In this document: piece after piece, positions 15,788 to 24,954 of the stretch
How positions within the stretch are numbered: position 1 is the stretch's first letter
How the letters are laid out: each line of letters begins with the position of its first letter
From: JAJPXC01 sp964520525
Lineage (GTDB): Bacteria; Bacteroidota; Bacteroidia; Bacteroidales; Muribaculaceae
Assembly (NCBI GenBank): GCA_964520525.1
Contig: CAZFNR010000014.1
Span: 1 to 45,065 of the forward strand
Direction of reading: 5' to 3'
DNA: 45,065 nt
The notes under the pieces: generated by a model
Database searches by the model: none
Told to the model about the DNA's origin: nothing
What the model saw: only the letters and a program-made list of their open reading frames with translations
Translations under genes and position numbers: made by a program

Positions 15788-17002
15788 TTAGAGAGCTTCT
15801 ACACGTTTGAGGTTTTCTTCATCGTGCAGGTTATAATAGACATTACGCAAATAACGCAAAGCGTCAGAGCCGTTATCCGGGTCGATAGAGTATGCAGCTT
15901 CAAGGTGTCCGGCAGCTTCGCGGAACAGGGGGTTAATCTCTGTCTCGACGAGATTGTTATAATCAGCCTGACTCAAATTGGAAGCGGCATCGCTGATAGC
16001 GTAAGCCTTTTCGCATAGCTTGCGGCCAAGATTATATTGGCTCTGTGCGAATTGAGCGTCAAGTTCGGTAGCTTTGCGATAATTGGCGATAGCATTGTCA
16101 TTATCTTTCTGGGCTTCATAAAGGATACCCATGATGTTATAAAGCTGCGCATTATTGGGGTCAGCCGAGATAGCATTCTCAAGCATCTGCTTTGCTTCTG
16201 CATATTTCTCTTTTTCGATGCGGCTGTTAATCATTAGTTGAAGGAATTTGGGGTCCTGATCGCCATAGAGCGGATATGCCTCTTCAGCCAATTCATAGAC
16301 GAGAGCGTTATTTTTGCTCTGAGCCGCAAGAGAAATAGCGTAATCATATAGATTTTTCTTTTTGTATCCCATTGATTTCGCACGTTGCATATTCTCTAAT
16401 GCCAAGGGGATATTATCCATTTGCCATGCGGCGAGAGCCATGTTATAGACCATCTCGCTAACTATAGTGTCGGCTGGAGCTACAGGCGCATTTTTCCCAA
16501 GCGACTTGTTGTTTGGCAGATCCACCCATATGCTCCATGCCTTATAAGCACCGGGATAATCCTTCGCTTCCCAGCAAAACACGGCAGCCGTACTGAAATC
16601 ATTATAGTGTCCGGCTATTGTTTTTACAATATCCTTTGAATATTTGGTCTTGACCTTCCCTTTTGCATCAACAATTGTGTCGAGTGGCAATGCAGTCATC
16701 ATATACTCATAGCCTTTGATAATCGCATCACCGACTTGTTTGCCGTCAACATTCTGACCTATTGATTTTTTAGCATAAAGGTTGTCGTAAAGCTCAAAAC
16801 CTGCCTTTCCGGCGACGAACCACGTCTGAGCTGCACCCTTGCTCTCATCGTTGGTCAGCGCGGGCTGTATATTTACCAACGCTGTAGCGAGATCGTCGCT
16901 TCCGCCTTTGAGGCTGTGTTCCACATCCTTCACAAGGCTCATTTGGGCTGATGCGGTCACACCGGCAATCAGGCACAGACCTAAGATACTTGACTTCTTC
17001 AT
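15788..17002 (-). CDS. Secreted tetratricopeptide-repeat protein
   Basis: A 404-aa protein with a signal peptide (MKKSSILGLCLIAGVTASA). It is largely helical with TPR units, clearest at about residues 265-330 (KYAEAKQMLENAISADPNNAQLYNIMGILYEAQKDNDNAIANYRKATELDAQFAQ region), with a last repeat near 365-400. Such proteins act as periplasmic scaffolds; the partner is unknown. It begins 38 nt after the gyrA stop on the same strand and ends at a strong hairpin, so it is probably cotranscribed with gyrA. Confidence 0.85.
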   Translation of the reverse strand: MKKSSILGLCLIAGVTASAQMSLVKDVEHSLKGGSDDLATALVNIQPALTNDESKGAAQTWFVAGKAGFELYDNLYAKKSIGQNVDGKQVGDAIIKGYEYMMTALPLDTIVDAKGKVKTKYSKDIVKTIAGHYNDFSTAAVFCWEAKDYPGAYKAWSIWVDLPNNKSLGKNAPVAPADTIVSEMVYNMALAAWQMDNIPLALENMQRAKSMGYKKKNLYDYAISLAAQSKNNALVYELAEEAYPLYGDQDPKFLQLMINSRIEKEKYAEAKQMLENAISADPNNAQLYNIMGILYEAQKDNDNAIANYRKATELDAQFAQSQYNLGRKLCEKAYAISDAASNLSQADYNNLVETEINPLFREAAGHLEAAYSIDPDNGSDALRYLRNVYYNLHDEENLKRVEAL

Positions 17003-17040
17003 AAACTTTCAGCTTATTTGTTATTATTAATTCATTTTAT

Positions 17041-19578
17041 TCATTCGTTTACCTCTGAATCATCGACCTCAACTTCATCGCCGGGCAACGCTTCAAGCGT
17101 ATCTCCCTCCTCAATGGTCTCAGCGTCTTCCTCGGGGTCTGTGTCGACGCAGCAGACTGAAGCTATCGTGTCGTTGCGTTTTTCAAGATTAATCAGACGC
17201 ACACCCTGTGTCGCACGGCCCATAACCCTAATGTCGGCCACATGAATGCGGAGCGTGATTCCTGACTTATTGATGATGACGAGGTCATTTTCGTCATTAA
17301 CACTCATTATCGCTACCAATCGGCCGGTTTTGTCTGTGACATTCATCGTTTTAACGCCTTTGCCGCCACGATTGGTTATTCGGTAATCCTCAAGGAGAGA
17401 ACGCTTGCCGTAGCCATTCGCTGAAATGACCATGACGTTATTCGAGCTTTCTTGATTCATGCAAATCATTCCGACTATTTCATCGTCGCCGTCATCGAGT
17501 TTCATGCCGCGTACGCCAGTCGACATACGGCCCATCTCTCTCACCTTGCTCTCATGGAACCTTATGGCACGACCGTTGCGGTTGGCAAGCAAAATCTCTG
17601 AGTTCCCGTCGGTCAGTTCAACCTGCAGCAACTGATCATCTTCTCTGATGACAATCGCATTAACACCGTTGGCGCGAGGACGTGAATAAGCCTCAAGGCA
17701 GGTCTTTTTGATTACACCCTGCTTGGTGCAGAATATCAGATTATGGCTTTCGACAAACTCTTTGTCGTTCAAGCCATTGATGCGGATAAACGCTTTGACC
17801 TTGTCGTCGGCCTCGATATTGAGTAAGTTTTGAATCGCACGGCCTTTAGTGTTCTTGGCGCCTTCGGGAATATCATAGACTTTAAGCCAATAGCACCGTC
17901 CTTTCTGAGTGAAAAACAGCATATAGTTATGCATCGATGCTGGATATATGTGCTCGATAAAATCCTGGTCGCGGGTATCACTGCCTTTAGCTCCGACACC
18001 GCCGCGGTTCTGAGCGCGGAACTCAGTGAGGGGTGTACGCTTGATATATCCGAGATGTGAGATAGTGATAATCATTTCGTCGTCGGCATAGAAATCCTCG
18101 GCGTTGAAATCGCCAGCAGTGTAGTCGATATCAGTCTTACGAGCATCGCCATATGCCTCGCGAATTTCGATAAGTTCGCTCTTTATTAGTTCGCGGCACA
18201 CATGATCATTGTTGAGTATTTCCTCAAGATGTGCAATCTGTTTCATCAGGTCGTCATAATCGTTCTGCAACTTGGCTTGGTCAAGTTTCTGAAGCTGCTT
18301 CAGGCGCATCTCGAGGATGGCGCGTGTCTGAGGTTCAGACAAGTTGAATCGTTCGGCCAAACGCGCCTTCGACTCATCGTCATTAGCCGACGAGCGTATG
18401 ATGGATATAACCTCATCAATATTTTGTGAGGCAATAATCAGCCCCTCAAGAATGTGGGCGCGTTCACGCGCCTTGCGCAATTCAAACTGAGTGCGGCGTA
18501 TCACAACGTCATGACGATGAGAGATAAATGCTTCAAGCAACTCTTTCAGATTGAGCACTTTGGGGCGACCATTGACCAAAGCCACGTTATTGACGCTGAA
18601 CGAAGCCTGCATTTGTGTCATCTTGTAGAGCTTGTTTAGCACAACGTTTGCATTTGCGTCGCTTTTGAGCTTGATAATGATGCGCATTCCTTTATAGTCG
18701 CTCTCATCGTTTAGGTCGGCAATACCGTCGATTTTTTTCTCATTTACGAGATCGGCGATATACTTAATCAACTCAGCCTTGTTAACATTGTAGGGTATCT
18801 CATGAACGACAATCACATCATGCTCACCCTCGCGCTCGATGTCGGCTTTCGCCCTTATAACGATGCGACCACGACCAGTCTCAAATGCCTCTTTTACACC
18901 ATTGTAGCCATAGATGGTACCGCCGGTCGGAAAGTCGGGGGCTGTTATATAGTGCATCAACTCGGGAATTGTCAACTCCGGGTTATCTATAAGAGCCACA
19001 CAGGCATTGATAGACTCCGTGAGATTATGCGGGGGCATATTAGTCGCCATACCGACTGCGATACCAGAAGCCCCGTTGACGAGAAGCTGAGGAATCCGAG
19101 TGGGAAGCACCACCGGCTCGCGGCGGGAATTATCATAGTTCGGCTGGAAATCGACGGTATCTGAGTCGATATCTCTCAGCATCTCCTCACCCATCTTTGA
19201 TAAACGCACCTCGGTATAACGCATTGCCGCAGGAGAGTCTCCATCGACCGAACCGAAGTTACCGTGACCGTCTACGAGTGTGTAACGCAAAGCCCAGTCC
19301 TGAGCCATTCTCACCACAGTCCCGTATATTGACGAGTCGCCGTGAGGGTGATATTTACCCATAACTTCTCCGACGCAATTGGCTGACTTTTTATGGGGAT
19401 GATTGGAGGTGTTGCCCATCTCATTCATTCCGAAAAGCACACGACGGTGCACAGGTTTCAAGCCATCTCTGACATCAGGAAGTGCGCGCGACACTATAAC
19501 CGACATTGAATAGTCGATATAGGCCGTCTTCATTTCATTCTCAATATTAATCTTTAGAATGCGATCTTCTTCCAGCAT
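17041..19578 (-). CDS. gyrA: DNA gyrase subunit A
   Basis: DNA-cleaving subunit of gyrase, introducing negative supercoils with GyrB. The 845-aa chain has the catalytic Tyr at residue 121 (AMRYTEVRL) and the quinolone-determining region with HPHGDSSIYG (Ser82, Ser83, Gly86). It also has the C-terminal beta-pinwheel with a gyrase box (QNRGGVGAKG) and repeats such as NRGGKGVK and GRATQGVRL, so it is GyrA rather than ParC. The tail is strongly acidic (from about residue 815). Ser82 corresponds to the residue commonly altered in resistant strains and is the unaltered type here. Confidence 0.97.
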   Translation of the reverse strand: MLEEDRILKINIENEMKTAYIDYSMSVIVSRALPDVRDGLKPVHRRVLFGMNEMGNTSNHPHKKSANCVGEVMGKYHPHGDSSIYGTVVRMAQDWALRYTLVDGHGNFGSVDGDSPAAMRYTEVRLSKMGEEMLRDIDSDTVDFQPNYDNSRREPVVLPTRIPQLLVNGASGIAVGMATNMPPHNLTESINACVALIDNPELTIPELMHYITAPDFPTGGTIYGYNGVKEAFETGRGRIVIRAKADIEREGEHDVIVVHEIPYNVNKAELIKYIADLVNEKKIDGIADLNDESDYKGMRIIIKLKSDANANVVLNKLYKMTQMQASFSVNNVALVNGRPKVLNLKELLEAFISHRHDVVIRRTQFELRKARERAHILEGLIIASQNIDEVISIIRSSANDDESKARLAERFNLSEPQTRAILEMRLKQLQKLDQAKLQNDYDDLMKQIAHLEEILNNDHVCRELIKSELIEIREAYGDARKTDIDYTAGDFNAEDFYADDEMIITISHLGYIKRTPLTEFRAQNRGGVGAKGSDTRDQDFIEHIYPASMHNYMLFFTQKGRCYWLKVYDIPEGAKNTKGRAIQNLLNIEADDKVKAFIRINGLNDKEFVESHNLIFCTKQGVIKKTCLEAYSRPRANGVNAIVIREDDQLLQVELTDGNSEILLANRNGRAIRFHESKVREMGRMSTGVRGMKLDDGDDEIVGMICMNQESSNNVMVISANGYGKRSLLEDYRITNRGGKGVKTMNVTDKTGRLVAIMSVNDENDLVIINKSGITLRIHVADIRVMGRATQGVRLINLEKRNDTIASVCCVDTDPEEDAETIEEGDTLEALPGDEVEVDDSEVNE

Positions 19579-19668
19579 GATTCTATAATAATGTGTTAAT
19601 TAACATTTTAATAAACTCAGCGTCTTAGCCATCAAGGCATAACGCAGATTCTGTTGTTAAATATCATA

Positions 19669-19676
19669 CAAAGATA
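19669..19676 (-). promoter_or_regulatory. -7 box of the gyrA promoter
   Basis: TATCTTTG on the minus strand, about 90 nt before the gyrA ATG. A TTTA lies 21 nt upstream instead of TTTG. It shares the 245-nt intergenic region with the divergent clpC promoter. Confidence 0.5.
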
Positions 19677-19725
19677 CGATTTTTTACGGAAAACTCGTAA
19701 ATTTGGACTCGACGTTTTAGAGTTT

Positions 19726-19739
19726 TTTCAGAACTGAAA
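19726..19739. repeat. Inverted repeat TTTCAG-AA-CTGAAA upstream of clpC
   Basis: Perfect 6-bp arms with a 2-nt centre, 19 nt upstream of the sigma-54-like -24 element. A candidate operator or activator half-site; no factor is known. Confidence 0.5.
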
Positions 19740-19758
19740 TTCTATTTATGCGCATTTT

Positions 19759-19774
19759 TGGCACAATAATTGCT
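19759..19774 (+). promoter_or_regulatory. Sigma-54-type -24/-12 promoter of clpC
   Basis: TGGCAC (19759-19764), purine, 4 nt, TTGCT (19770-19774). This matches the sigma-54 consensus TGGCACR-N4-TTGCW at every defined base, with the invariant GG and GC pairs 10 nt apart. The preceding base is T, fitting YTGGCAC. The start site would lie near 19785, leaving about a 40-nt leader before the ATG at 19824. No good TTTG/TAnnTTTG pair is present in the correct position, which supports this element as the clpC promoter. It needs RpoN in the genome, which the window cannot show. Confidence 0.6.
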
Positions 19775-19783
19775 TTTATTGTG
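19762..19783. repeat. Perfect inverted repeat overlapping the clpC promoter
   Basis: CACAATAA (19762-19769) and TTATTGTG (19776-19783) with a 6-nt spacer that includes the -12 TTGC. Immediately after it, GTTATT (19783-19788) and AATAAC (19795-19800) form a second repeat. These could be an operator or hairpins in the leader. Confidence 0.65.
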
Positions 19784-19823
19784 TTATTACCAATAATAAC
19801 AAGTGATAATATCGTTATAACTG

Positions 19824-22382
19824 ATGGATACTAATTTTTCTAACCAGCTCAGAGCCGCACTCGACTTAAGCAGGCGGGAAGCGGTGAGGCACAACAATAC
19901 AGCTATCACTCCGGCCCACTTGCTGCTCGCATTAATCAGCGATTTCGGAAGCCGCGCCTTCCAACTTATCGAAGAGGCGAGCAGTGGCTCATCGGCCTAC
20001 GAGCTGCAACAGCAACTTGACAATAATCTTTTCGAGTCGGCGACATCATCACCATCTGAGGTCGCTGTGACCGACCTCGCCAACCGCATTATCAAGCTAA
20101 GCGTACTAGAATCAAGGATGATGCGCAGCGACATTGTCGATATTGAACACCTGCTTCTTGCGATTTTTCATAATTCCGAAACACAATCACAGCCGTTTAT
20201 GCAACCGTTTAAAGACGCCGGGGTAACCTACGAGTCTCTTTACGGATTAGTGACAAACGTCTCTGACACCCCGAGGGGAGGAGGAAGTTTCGCCGATGAC
20301 GAAGACGATGATGATGATGATACCCTCCCAGGTAGCGACTCTAACACAATGCCATCATCCTCTACAGCACATCAGCCCAAAGGACCACAGAAACGCACCG
20401 GCCAAGACACGCCAGTTCTTGACAAGTTTGGCAATGACATGACCCGCGCCGCACAAGAGAACCGGCTTGATCCGATGGTGGGACGTGAAGTCGAGATAGA
20501 ACGTTTGGCTCAGATTCTCAGCCGACGCAAAAAGAACAATCCCGTGTTAATTGGTGAGCCTGGAGTAGGAAAATCTGCCATTGTCGAAGGTCTTGCTTTG
20601 CGCATTGTCCAACGGAAAGTTTCAAGAGTGCTTTTCGGAAAGCGCGTGATTTCTCTCGACATGGCCGCAATTGTTGCCGGCACAAAATACCGCGGCCAAT
20701 TTGAGGAACGAATCAAAGCGATATTAAATGAATTGGCTAAGAATGACGACATAATTCTTTTCATCGACGAGCTTCACACCATAGTCGGTGCCGGAAACGC
20801 CACCGGCACTATGGATGCCGCAAATCTTCTCAAACCGGCTCTTGCTCGCGGTGAAATTCAATGTATTGGAGCGACAACACTTGATGAATATCGCAAGAAC
20901 ATCGAGAAAGACGGAGCACTCGAGCGTCGCTTCCAAAAAGTCATGGTTGAGCCCACATCTCCAGAAGAAACGCTCGCCATTCTTAATAATATCAAGGATA
21001 AGTACGAACAGCACCACAACGTCACTTATACTCCTGAGGCTCTCGACGCCTGCGTGAAACTTACCGAACGCTACATCAGCGACCGCAACTTTCCCGACAA
21101 GGCAATTGACGCTATGGACGAGGCAGGCTCTCGCGTTCATATCACCAATATCCATGTTCCAGAAGAAATGGAAAAACTTGAAAATGAAATCGCCGAGGTC
21201 GACGCAGCAAAGATGGAGGCTGTGAAAGCGCAAAACTTCGCCGAAGCAGCCGTTTTGCGCGACAAAGGGCAATCACTTCGCGACTCCCTCGAAACTCTAA
21301 AATCACAATGGGAACGCCAGCTCGACGAGAAGCGCGAAACGGTTGATGAGGAAAAAGTGGCAGAAGTTGTGGCCATGATGACCGGCGTGCCGGTGCAGCG
21401 CATAGCTCAGGACGAAGGTAACCGATTGCGCGAAATGGGTCCGAAACTCAAAAGCGAGATAATCGGACAAGACCAAGCGATAGAAAAGATTGTCAAAGCC
21501 ATACAGCGCAATCGTGTGGGACTGAAAGACCCCAACAAACCGATTGGCACATTTATGTTTCTCGGACCGACAGGCGTGGGCAAAACCCATCTTGCTAAAA
21601 AACTGGCGGAATATCTGTTCGACTCAGCCGACACGCTGATAAGAATCGACATGAGCGAATATATGGAAAAATTCACCGTTTCACGTCTTGTTGGCGCACC
21701 TCCGGGATATGTTGGCTATGAGGAGGGTGGACAACTCACCGAAAAAGTGCGTCGCCGCCCCTACTCTGTTGTTCTGCTCGATGAATTAGAAAAGGCCCAC
21801 CCCGATGTGTTCAATCTGCTCCTGCAGGTGATGGATGAGGGACAGCTCACCGACAGTCTCGGACGTAAAGTCGACTTCAAAAACACCATTATTATAATGA
21901 CATCCAACATCGGCACACGTCAATTGAAAGATTTCGGAGCCGGTGTCGGATTCGCAACCAAGACAGTCGACAAGGAACATAGCCACGGAGTGCTGCAGAA
22001 AGCTCTCAATAAAGCTTTTGCACCTGAATTTCTCAACCGCATTGATGACATTGTGATGTTCGACTCTCTCGACCAAGAAGCTATATTTAAGATTATCGAT
22101 ATAGAACTGTCAGGATTCTACAAGCGTATGGCATCGTTGGGATATTCACTCGTAATCGACGAATCAGCCAAAAATTTCATAGCCGCAAAGGGCTATGATG
22201 CCCAATATGGAGCCCGTCCACTCAAGCGCGCCATACAGAAGTATCTTGAAGACGAACTTGCCGAACTGATTATCAACGCCTCGATTAATCCAGGCGACTC
22301 GGTCAATGTCACCTTCGATCCTGAGACCGACAAAATAAAGATGACGATTGACAGAGGCTACGAAAAATCTGCCCAAAGTTAA
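19824..22382 (+). CDS. clpC: ATP-dependent Clp protease ATPase / chaperone ClpC
   Basis: Class I Hsp100 AAA+ unfoldase of 852 aa. It has an N-terminal Clp_N double repeat (residues 1-150) and an acidic, low-complexity linker (about 153-195, with a run of aspartates). D1 carries Walker A GEPGVGKS. A UVR-type coiled segment lies near 440-490 (AEAAVLRDKGQSLRDSL), and D2 carries Walker A GPTGVGKTH and a Walker B LLDELEKAHPD. The UVR region argues for ClpC rather than ClpA or ClpB. It works with ClpP, not in the window, in degrading misfolded proteins. A sigma-54-like promoter and inverted repeats lie upstream and a terminator downstream. Confidence 0.95.
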   Translation: MDTNFSNQLRAALDLSRREAVRHNNTAITPAHLLLALISDFGSRAFQLIEEASSGSSAYELQQQLDNNLFESATSSPSEVAVTDLANRIIKLSVLESRMMRSDIVDIEHLLLAIFHNSETQSQPFMQPFKDAGVTYESLYGLVTNVSDTPRGGGSFADDEDDDDDDTLPGSDSNTMPSSSTAHQPKGPQKRTGQDTPVLDKFGNDMTRAAQENRLDPMVGREVEIERLAQILSRRKKNNPVLIGEPGVGKSAIVEGLALRIVQRKVSRVLFGKRVISLDMAAIVAGTKYRGQFEERIKAILNELAKNDDIILFIDELHTIVGAGNATGTMDAANLLKPALARGEIQCIGATTLDEYRKNIEKDGALERRFQKVMVEPTSPEETLAILNNIKDKYEQHHNVTYTPEALDACVKLTERYISDRNFPDKAIDAMDEAGSRVHITNIHVPEEMEKLENEIAEVDAAKMEAVKAQNFAEAAVLRDKGQSLRDSLETLKSQWERQLDEKRETVDEEKVAEVVAMMTGVPVQRIAQDEGNRLREMGPKLKSEIIGQDQAIEKIVKAIQRNRVGLKDPNKPIGTFMFLGPTGVGKTHLAKKLAEYLFDSADTLIRIDMSEYMEKFTVSRLVGAPPGYVGYEEGGQLTEKVRRRPYSVVLLDELEKAHPDVFNLLLQVMDEGQLTDSLGRKVDFKNTIIIMTSNIGTRQLKDFGAGVGFATKTVDKEHSHGVLQKALNKAFAPEFLNRIDDIVMFDSLDQEAIFKIIDIELSGFYKRMASLGYSLVIDESAKNFIAAKGYDAQYGARPLKRAIQKYLEDELAELIINASINPGDSVNVTFDPETDKIKMTIDRGYEKSAQS

Positions 22383-22433
22383 CATCATATTACATCGGTC
22401 AATTTGGCAGATATTTTAACATGATTTCAGAAT

Positions 22434-22460
22434 AAATGTCACTCCACAAGGGTGGCATTT
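22434..22460 (+). terminator. Intrinsic terminator of clpC
   Basis: An 11-bp stem (AAATGTCACTC / GGGTGGCATTT with two G-U pairs), 5-nt loop CACAA, followed by ATTTTGCTATTTG. It starts 52 nt after the clpC stop and separates clpC from htpG. Confidence 0.8.
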
Positions 22461-22508
22461 ATTTTGCTATTTGTTCTAATAGAATATAACACTATAATTC
22501 CAAATATC

Positions 22509-24551
22509 ATGCAAAAAGGAACAATCGGGGTAACCACTGAAAACATATTCCCCGTTATCAAGAAATTTTTATACAGTGACCACGAGATTTTCCTCCGCGA
22601 GCTTGTCTCAAACGCAATCGACGCAACACAAAAGCTCAAGACATTGTCATCATTCGGTGAATTCAAGGGAGAACTCGGAGAGATGAATGTTACAGTTACT
22701 GTCGACAAAGAAGCAGGTACTCTGACCGTCAGTGACCATGGAATAGGCATGACAGCCGATGACATTGATAAATACATCAACCAAATCGCATTCTCCGGTG
22801 CTGAAGAATTCCTCGCCAAATACAAAGATAACGCCAACGCAATCATTGGCCATTTCGGTCTTGGATTCTACTCGGCGTTCATGATAGCCAAGAAAGTCGA
22901 AATTCGCTCTCTCTCGTATAAAGAGGGGGCTGAAGCCGTCAAATGGGAATGCGACGGTTCGCCAGAATACTCCATGGAGCCGATAACCAAGGAATCACGC
23001 GGCACCGACATCATCCTCTATGTCGATGATGATGACAAAGAGTTCCTCGAACAGGACAAAATTGACTCACTACTCAAAAAATATTGCCGCTTCCTCCCTG
23101 TTCCGGTTATTTCGGGCAAAGTCAAAGAATGGAAAGACGGCAAATATGTAGATACCGACCGTGACAACATCATAAACATAACTGAGCCGGCTTGGATGAA
23201 GAAACCCGCCGAGCTCACCGATGATGATTATCTGAAATTCTATCATGATTTGTACCCAGGTCAAGACGACCCTCTGTTTTGGATACACCTAAACGTTGAC
23301 TATCCATTCACTTTAACGGGAATACTCTTCTTCCCTAAAATAAAAAACAACTTCGACATAACTAAAAACCGTATCCAACTCTATTGCAACCAAGTTTATG
23401 TTACTGATTCGGTCGAGGGTGTCGTTCCGGAATTTCTAATGCTACTACAAGGCGTTATTGATTCTCCCGACATTCCGCTTAATGTGTCACGCTCATATCT
23501 GCAAAGCGACAGCGCAGTCAAAAAAATATCGTCATACATAACCAAGAAAGTCGCTTCTCGGCTCGAAGACATTTTTAAAGCCGATCGAACCGAGTACGAG
23601 AAGAAATGGGACGACATCAAAATATTCATCGAATACGGCATGTTGACCGACGATAAGTTCCGCGATGCCGCAATGAAGTTCATGCTACTCAAAGACACCG
23701 AAGGCAAATACTATACTCTTGAAGAATACAAAGCACTGATTGAGACCGCTCAGACCAACAAAGAAGGCAACATCGTCTACCTATACGCTACCGACCCCAT
23801 TGCCCAATACAACTACATCAAGGCCGCTACCGACAAAGGCTACGACGTTCTGTTAATGGACGGACAACTCGACAGCCACTTTATCGGATTGCTCGAACAG
23901 AAGTTGGAAAAATCACAGTTTGTACGCGTTGACAGCGATATAATCGACAACCTCATAACAAAGGATAACAAAAGGCAAGTACTCCTCACTCCTGTACAAC
24001 GCAACATCATGACCACCCTGTTCCAGTCTCAGACCCCCGAAGTTGACAAAGCTCAATTCCTCGTAGCGTTTGAAGCCCTGTCTCCAGAAGATTTACCAAT
24101 AGTGATTACTCAAAACGAGTATATGCGGCGCATGAAAGACATGGCGGCCATGCAGCCAGGCATGAGTTTCTATGGGGAGCTTCCCGACAGCTTTAACCTG
24201 ATTGTCAACACCGACCACCCGCTAATCGTCAAGTTGCGCGACGAAGCAACCCAAGCGCTCGAATCGACCGTTGCCCCAATCGAGACGCAAATCGAGGCCA
24301 AGAACGCCGAAATCAATTCGATACGCGACAACACAAAAGACGGCAAACTAAACGATGATGACACAAAGAAATCCTCTCAGCTCGAAGGTGAGGTAAGCGA
24401 ACTTCGCGCCCAACAGGCTACAGTTGTAAGCGACTACGCCAAAAGCCAACCACTTGTCAAACAGCTCATCGACCTCGCATTGCTTGGCAACGGCCTATTG
24501 AAAGGCTCAAGCCTTAGCGAGTTCATTCGCCGCTCCGTATCGCTACTTTGA
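22509..24551 (+). CDS. htpG: Molecular chaperone HtpG (Hsp90)
   Basis: Cytoplasmic Hsp90 of 680 aa. The N-terminal ATPase domain shows FLRELVSNAIDATQKL, the nucleotide-binding DHGIGMTADDI, IGHFGLGFYSAFM, and SRGTDI. The middle domain has DIPLNVSRSYLQSD, and the C-terminal dimerisation domain ends in GSSLSEFIRRSVSLL. The ATG at 22509 gives the family start MQKGTIGVTTENIF; the longer in-frame reading from 22452 begins inside the clpC terminator. With clpC it forms a protein-quality-control block, but the terminator suggests independent expression. Confidence 0.97.
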   Translation: MQKGTIGVTTENIFPVIKKFLYSDHEIFLRELVSNAIDATQKLKTLSSFGEFKGELGEMNVTVTVDKEAGTLTVSDHGIGMTADDIDKYINQIAFSGAEEFLAKYKDNANAIIGHFGLGFYSAFMIAKKVEIRSLSYKEGAEAVKWECDGSPEYSMEPITKESRGTDIILYVDDDDKEFLEQDKIDSLLKKYCRFLPVPVISGKVKEWKDGKYVDTDRDNIINITEPAWMKKPAELTDDDYLKFYHDLYPGQDDPLFWIHLNVDYPFTLTGILFFPKIKNNFDITKNRIQLYCNQVYVTDSVEGVVPEFLMLLQGVIDSPDIPLNVSRSYLQSDSAVKKISSYITKKVASRLEDIFKADRTEYEKKWDDIKIFIEYGMLTDDKFRDAAMKFMLLKDTEGKYYTLEEYKALIETAQTNKEGNIVYLYATDPIAQYNYIKAATDKGYDVLLMDGQLDSHFIGLLEQKLEKSQFVRVDSDIIDNLITKDNKRQVLLTPVQRNIMTTLFQSQTPEVDKAQFLVAFEALSPEDLPIVITQNEYMRRMKDMAAMQPGMSFYGELPDSFNLIVNTDHPLIVKLRDEATQALESTVAPIETQIEAKNAEINSIRDNTKDGKLNDDDTKKSSQLEGEVSELRAQQATVVSDYAKSQPLVKQLIDLALLGNGLLKGSSLSEFIRRSVSLL

Positions 24552-24575
24552 CCCCGCAATAGCCGAATATACGCA

Positions 24576-24611
24576 ACCGCCCCGCAGTCTGGTCAATGAC
24601 TGCGGGGCGGT
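24576..24611. terminator. Bidirectional hairpin between htpG and a convergent small gene
   Basis: Perfect 14-bp GC-rich arms (ACCGCCCCGCAGTC / GACTGCGGGGCGGT) with an 8-nt loop, 24 nt after the htpG stop and 31 nt beyond the end of the minus-strand gene at 24643. No U-tract follows on the plus strand, so termination rests on stem strength and position. Confidence 0.7.
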
Positions 24612-24642
24612 ATAGTTACATCCCGGCACACACTTTAACTAT

Positions 24643-24861
24643 TTAGTCATAACATCTTCCATCATTATATTTCATTGTGTCGCGCTCCACATAGAAACGT
24701 ATTATCGAATACAACATACGCTGGTAGGGTGATAACGGAGAGTGACAACCTCCGAGAATCATCTCCTCGGCCAATGCCGCTGTTATAGCTGTGCGTTCCC
24801 GCTCTGGCAACGACTTCAGAGTGTTAATCACATGGGGCGTGATGATTATAGCCTGATTCAT
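24643..24861 (-). CDS. Conserved small protein of unknown function
   Basis: A 72-aa protein: NQAIIITPHVINTLKSLPER, then an alanine-rich helix (TAITAALAEEMILGG), then LSPYQRMLYSIIRFYVERDTMK. The LSPxQxMLYSxIRFYVxRDT pattern is one I associate with short Bacteroidales hypothetical proteins found near htpG, but I cannot name a family. It is mostly helical, has no signal peptide and no metal motif. It is convergent with htpG across a strong hairpin. Coding is supported by its clean start, a plausible amino-acid composition and lack of any overlapping gene. Confidence 0.65.
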   Translation of the reverse strand: MNQAIIITPHVINTLKSLPERERTAITAALAEEMILGGCHSPLSPYQRMLYSIIRFYVERDTMKYNDGRCYD

Positions 24862-24954
24862 GACATTGAAATTTATTTATCTTACAGCACAAAATTAGAC
24901 TGGCCCATGGGCAACTCTCATAGACCAGCATTGTTAATTTGTGTTAATTCGTTC

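Noticed and set aside
20724..21272. Minus-strand open frame of 182 codons inside clpC
   Set aside because: It is an antisense shadow of the ClpC D1 domain, with no recognisable motif or start context.
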